The notes beneath the pieces were generated by a model. That model made no database searches and had not been told where the DNA came from. It saw only the letters and a list, made by a program, of their open reading frames with translations. 64,000 nt of DNA from Hydrogenophaga sp. (lineage in GTDB: Bacteria; Pseudomonadota; Gammaproteobacteria; Burkholderiales; Burkholderiaceae_C): contig JAUXNG010000051.1 in assembly GCA_030682835.1 (NCBI GenBank), positions 19,896-83,895 of the forward strand. The letters run 5' to 3'. A program made the position numbers and the translations under genes. How positions within the stretch are numbered: position 1 is the stretch's first letter; each line of letters opens with the position of its first letter. Below are positions 61,972 through 64,000 of the stretch, in pieces.

Positions 61972-63371
61972 GGCCCGCTCCGCGGCTTCTGCACTTCCTT
62001 GAGCCGGTCGCGCGTCGTGTCGCCCTCGAAGATGCCGCGCGAGCCCGCGGCGCGGGTGCCGTGGCGCTGCACGATCGCCATCGCCGAATTGCCGGCCAGC
62101 GCGCGCCGCAGCTCCAGCTCGGTCTTGAGGTTGTTGATCTCCTGCTCCAGCGCGTTGTTCTCCTGATCGACCGCCTTCACGGCCAGCTCGTTGGCGGCGA
62201 CGTTCGGCTCCTTCTTGCCGGTCAGCAGCGTGCGCTGCAACAGCAGGGCCTTCTCCAGCACGCTCGACAGCGCGGCTTCGGACGCCAGGCGCTTGCCGAG
62301 CAGGTCTTGATCGGGCTCGTCGCGCAGCGCCTCGATCACGCCGCGCGTGATCGGCAGCGAGTTGCTGCCGGCGGCTTCGAGGTTTGCCACCGTCATCGGC
62401 GTCGAGCCCGTCACGAGGCCCTGCAGTGCCTGCAGCTTGGTCTCGTACTCTTCCTGGATCACCGGCGTCAGGCCGACGCCAGGCGTGGTCTGCGTCTTGG
62501 TGCAGGTCTCGCAGGTGCGTTGCTCGCGCTCGCCGAGCACGCGGGTTGCGAAGTCCGCTGCGGCCTGCGGCGAGGACCAGGTTTGGCAGGTCAGCCGGTT
62601 GCCGCAGGACGCGCGCGGGATGGATGAGGTGTCGCTGACGCCGCGGCTGTTGAGCAGGTTGTAGCCGGCACGGGTCACGTCGCCGACCACCTTGATGGAA
62701 CCCTGGCCCGAGCCGCCCGCGTTGCCGCCGCCCACCCAGGGCACGCCGTTGTTGCCCTTGTTCGATTCGGCCTGCTCGACGGCGGACACCGCATCGGTGC
62801 TGCTCACCGCATCGCGCAGCGCGAAACCTTCGGCGAGCTGATCCCACCCGGCCTGGCCGCCGGCCATGTCCGCCATCCGGTTGGCCATCGCCTTGCACGT
62901 CAACTTGCTGCGGTCGAAATCGAGCCGAGCCTGCAGCACGCCGTTGGTCAGCAGGTTGTAGAGGCCCGGATCGGCGCGCTGGATGATCAGGGCCGGCAGC
63001 GACGCCACGGCGCTGGTGGCGCTCTGGATCACCGAGGACATGATCTGCTGAAAGCCATTGGTGAGGCCGTTCAACTGGTTCTGCAGCGTCGTCGTGATGC
63101 TCATGTTTCCGCAGATCAGGTTGCTGTTCCAGCCGATGCCCACGCCGATGCTCTGCATGTTCCCGGCGCCGCCCATGGACACGGCCCGGCCGCCGCCGAT
63201 GCTGTAGAGCACGTCGTCGCCGATGACGCTGCCGCTCACGCCGACGCCGGTGGGGCTGATGCGGGTCTGCGCCCACGCGACGCCGGCTGCGGCCGTGACG
63301 GCGCAGGCGAGCGCGATGCTGAGCGCGTAGGGCCTGGCGCGCTGTGCGAAACGGGAGAGAGACGCTTTCAT
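61968..63371 (-). CDS. ICE conjugation protein, TIGR03755/PFL_4711-like
   Basis: Exported protein of 467 residues in the transfer operon, related to TraH-type mating-pair proteins. It has a signal peptide (cleavage near GVAWAQ), a Gly-rich start (IGGGRAVSMGGAGNMQSIGV) and several cysteine pairs (GNRLTCQTW, TCETCTKTQ), suggesting disulfides in the periplasm. A C-terminal coiled coil is visible (AVDQENNALEQEINNLKTEL). Family members sit directly after TIGR03756 genes, as here. Confidence 0.87.
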   Translation of the reverse strand: MKASLSRFAQRARPYALSIALACAVTAAAGVAWAQTRISPTGVGVSGSVIGDDVLYSIGGGRAVSMGGAGNMQSIGVGIGWNSNLICGNMSITTTLQNQLNGLTNGFQQIMSSVIQSATSAVASLPALIIQRADPGLYNLLTNGVLQARLDFDRSKLTCKAMANRMADMAGGQAGWDQLAEGFALRDAVSSTDAVSAVEQAESNKGNNGVPWVGGGNAGGSGQGSIKVVGDVTRAGYNLLNSRGVSDTSSIPRASCGNRLTCQTWSSPQAAADFATRVLGEREQRTCETCTKTQTTPGVGLTPVIQEEYETKLQALQGLVTGSTPMTVANLEAAGSNSLPITRGVIEALRDEPDQDLLGKRLASEAALSSVLEKALLLQRTLLTGKKEPNVAANELAVKAVDQENNALEQEINNLKTELELRRALAGNSAMAIVQRHGTRAAGSRGIFEGDTTRDRLKEVQKPRSGP

Positions 63372-63380
63372 CGGAATACC

Positions 63381-63861
63381 TCAGAGGAAATCGACGCTGC
63401 CGAGGAAGACCTGCCCGCGGCGCTGGCAGCAGGCATAGGGCCGCCACAGCGCCCAGGCGTAGTCGCCTTGCTGGGCCTGCACGCGCGTGTTGGAGTGGGG
63501 GAACACGGCGCAGGAGTTGGAGAGGGTCGGCGTCAGCTCCTGCCACTTGCCGGTGGAGGCATCGCTCTCCACCAGGGCGCCGGCCGGCCAATAGCCGTCG
63601 CTCGAACTCGCGAGCAGCGGCTGGTAGACGTGCGGCTGCATGCGCCGCGTGACGACATCGCCCGCGCGCTGCGCGACGACGGCGCCGCTCTTGTAGTCGT
63701 CGGTCTGATGCAGGAAGCCGCCGCGCGGATAGACGTTGCCCCACAGGTTGAGCGTCGTGCGGCCGCCGATCTCGCGCATGCCGGGGATCACCGCCTCGGG
63801 GTACACCATCTCCGGGACGTTGTAGCGCCAGGCCAGCGTGTCGAGGGTGCTCAGCAGGTAC
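63381..63861 (-). pseudogene. ICE conjugation protein, TIGR03756-like, 5' part cut by an insertion
   Basis: The frame codes for the last 159 residues of a TIGR03756-type (TraU-related) protein: YLLSTLDTLAWRYNVPEMVY, then IGGRTTLNLWGNVYPRGGFL and ALWRPYACCQRRGQVFLGS to the end. Sequence similarity to the family continues upstream of the first ATG (63809) to about 63861, where an in-frame TAA (63864-63866) and unrelated repeat DNA begin. Complete family members have roughly 300 residues. So the gene is interrupted by the insertion at its right, and a full product is not made from this copy. Confidence 0.85.
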
Positions 63862-64000
63862 TGTTAGCGGCGGTCTAAACCCGCGTAAATCTGGCGGCGG
63901 CAAATGGTGGCGGAATATGGTGACGGAATCCGGTGGTCATTTGTGGCGGCGGATTCTGGTGGCGGCTTTCGGTGCTGAGTGCGCCACCAACAGCAAGGGC
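63862..64000. mobile_element. End of an insertion sequence, probably IS21 family
   Basis: Starts TGTTAGCGGC exactly where the TIGR03756 reading ends, and contains an array of six 13-bp repeats from 63893. IS21-family elements begin with TG and carry several internal terminal repeats, which this resembles. The element runs past the window edge, so its transposase (istA/istB) and target duplication cannot be seen. Confidence 0.6.
63893..63970. repeat. Six phased 13-bp repeats in the IS end
   Basis: Units begin at 63893, 63906, 63919, 63932, 63945 and 63958, with consensus GGTGGCGGAATNT. Each starts GGYGR or close to it. The strict 13-bp phase continues weakly to 63983 (GGTGCTGAGTGCG). They probably bind the transposase. 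Confidence 0.8.

Overview
The window is GC-rich, tightly packed proteobacterial chromosome. Gene content points to a betaproteobacterium of the Comamonadaceae type (Hydrogenophaga/Acidovorax-like): a BktB-type thiolase, an aapJQMP amino-acid transporter, DUF1631, DUF1415, DUF4148 and DUF2189 proteins, an E. coli-type GshA, and a family of GC-rich mosaic repeats placed after stop codons. This placement is an inference from gene families; no species can be named from the sequence alone.

Positions 1-29.2 kb are ordinary core and accessory chromosome: an M23 peptidase, RluE, a DUF2235 hydrolase, an SRAP protein, a split YeeE/YedE sulfur transporter, small conserved proteins, RbgA, a ferredoxin, GshA, DusC, a FecR/OmpA pair, RluA, the thiolase, a RavA/ViaA-like MoxR-VWA pair, hemerythrin, a Na/Pi cotransporter, AcuI and an acyl-CoA synthetase. 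Between 9.77 and 10.05 kb lies an unusual non-coding stretch. It carries three DnaA boxes, an AT-rich block and an 84-bp module repeated with an exact 172-bp period.

Positions 29.5-33.9 kb hold the aapJQMP amino-acid ABC transporter, with a candidate sigma-54 promoter, an intercistronic hairpin after aapJ and a mosaic repeat before aapP. Positions 35.0-41.2 kb form a metal-resistance island. A CadR/PbrR-type MerR regulator diverges from a cation transporter across a MerR-type promoter with a 19-bp spacer. Next come a CopL-like protein, a TolC-like outer-membrane factor, a periplasmic multicopper oxidase, a cupredoxin, a DUF411 protein and a CusF-like copper chaperone, closed by a strong terminator. 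After it are a chemoreceptor with a sigma-28-type promoter, a membrane-anchored TAXI-type binding protein, DUF1631, DUF1415, EttA, RhlE, an EEP-family hydrolase and a cupin.

Position 53.4 kb marks a change. A tRNA-Gly(CCC) gene is followed by a 618-residue tyrosine integrase and the start of an integrative and conjugative element (ICE) of the ICEclc/PAGI-2 type. It contains a LysR-like protein lacking a DNA-binding domain, an XRE regulator, a MOBH relaxase, a PrlF/YhaV toxin-antitoxin pair, DUF3742, a TraG-N-like protein, a small membrane protein, and TIGR03755- and TIGR03756-like proteins. The TIGR03756-like gene is cut at about 63861 by the end of an insertion sequence that runs out of the window and carries six phased 13-bp repeats, as in IS21-family ends. 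The other end of the ICE is outside the window. Just before the tRNA are a bidirectional terminator and the remnants of a DUF4148 gene and a LysR gene, a sign of past rearrangement at this integration hotspot.
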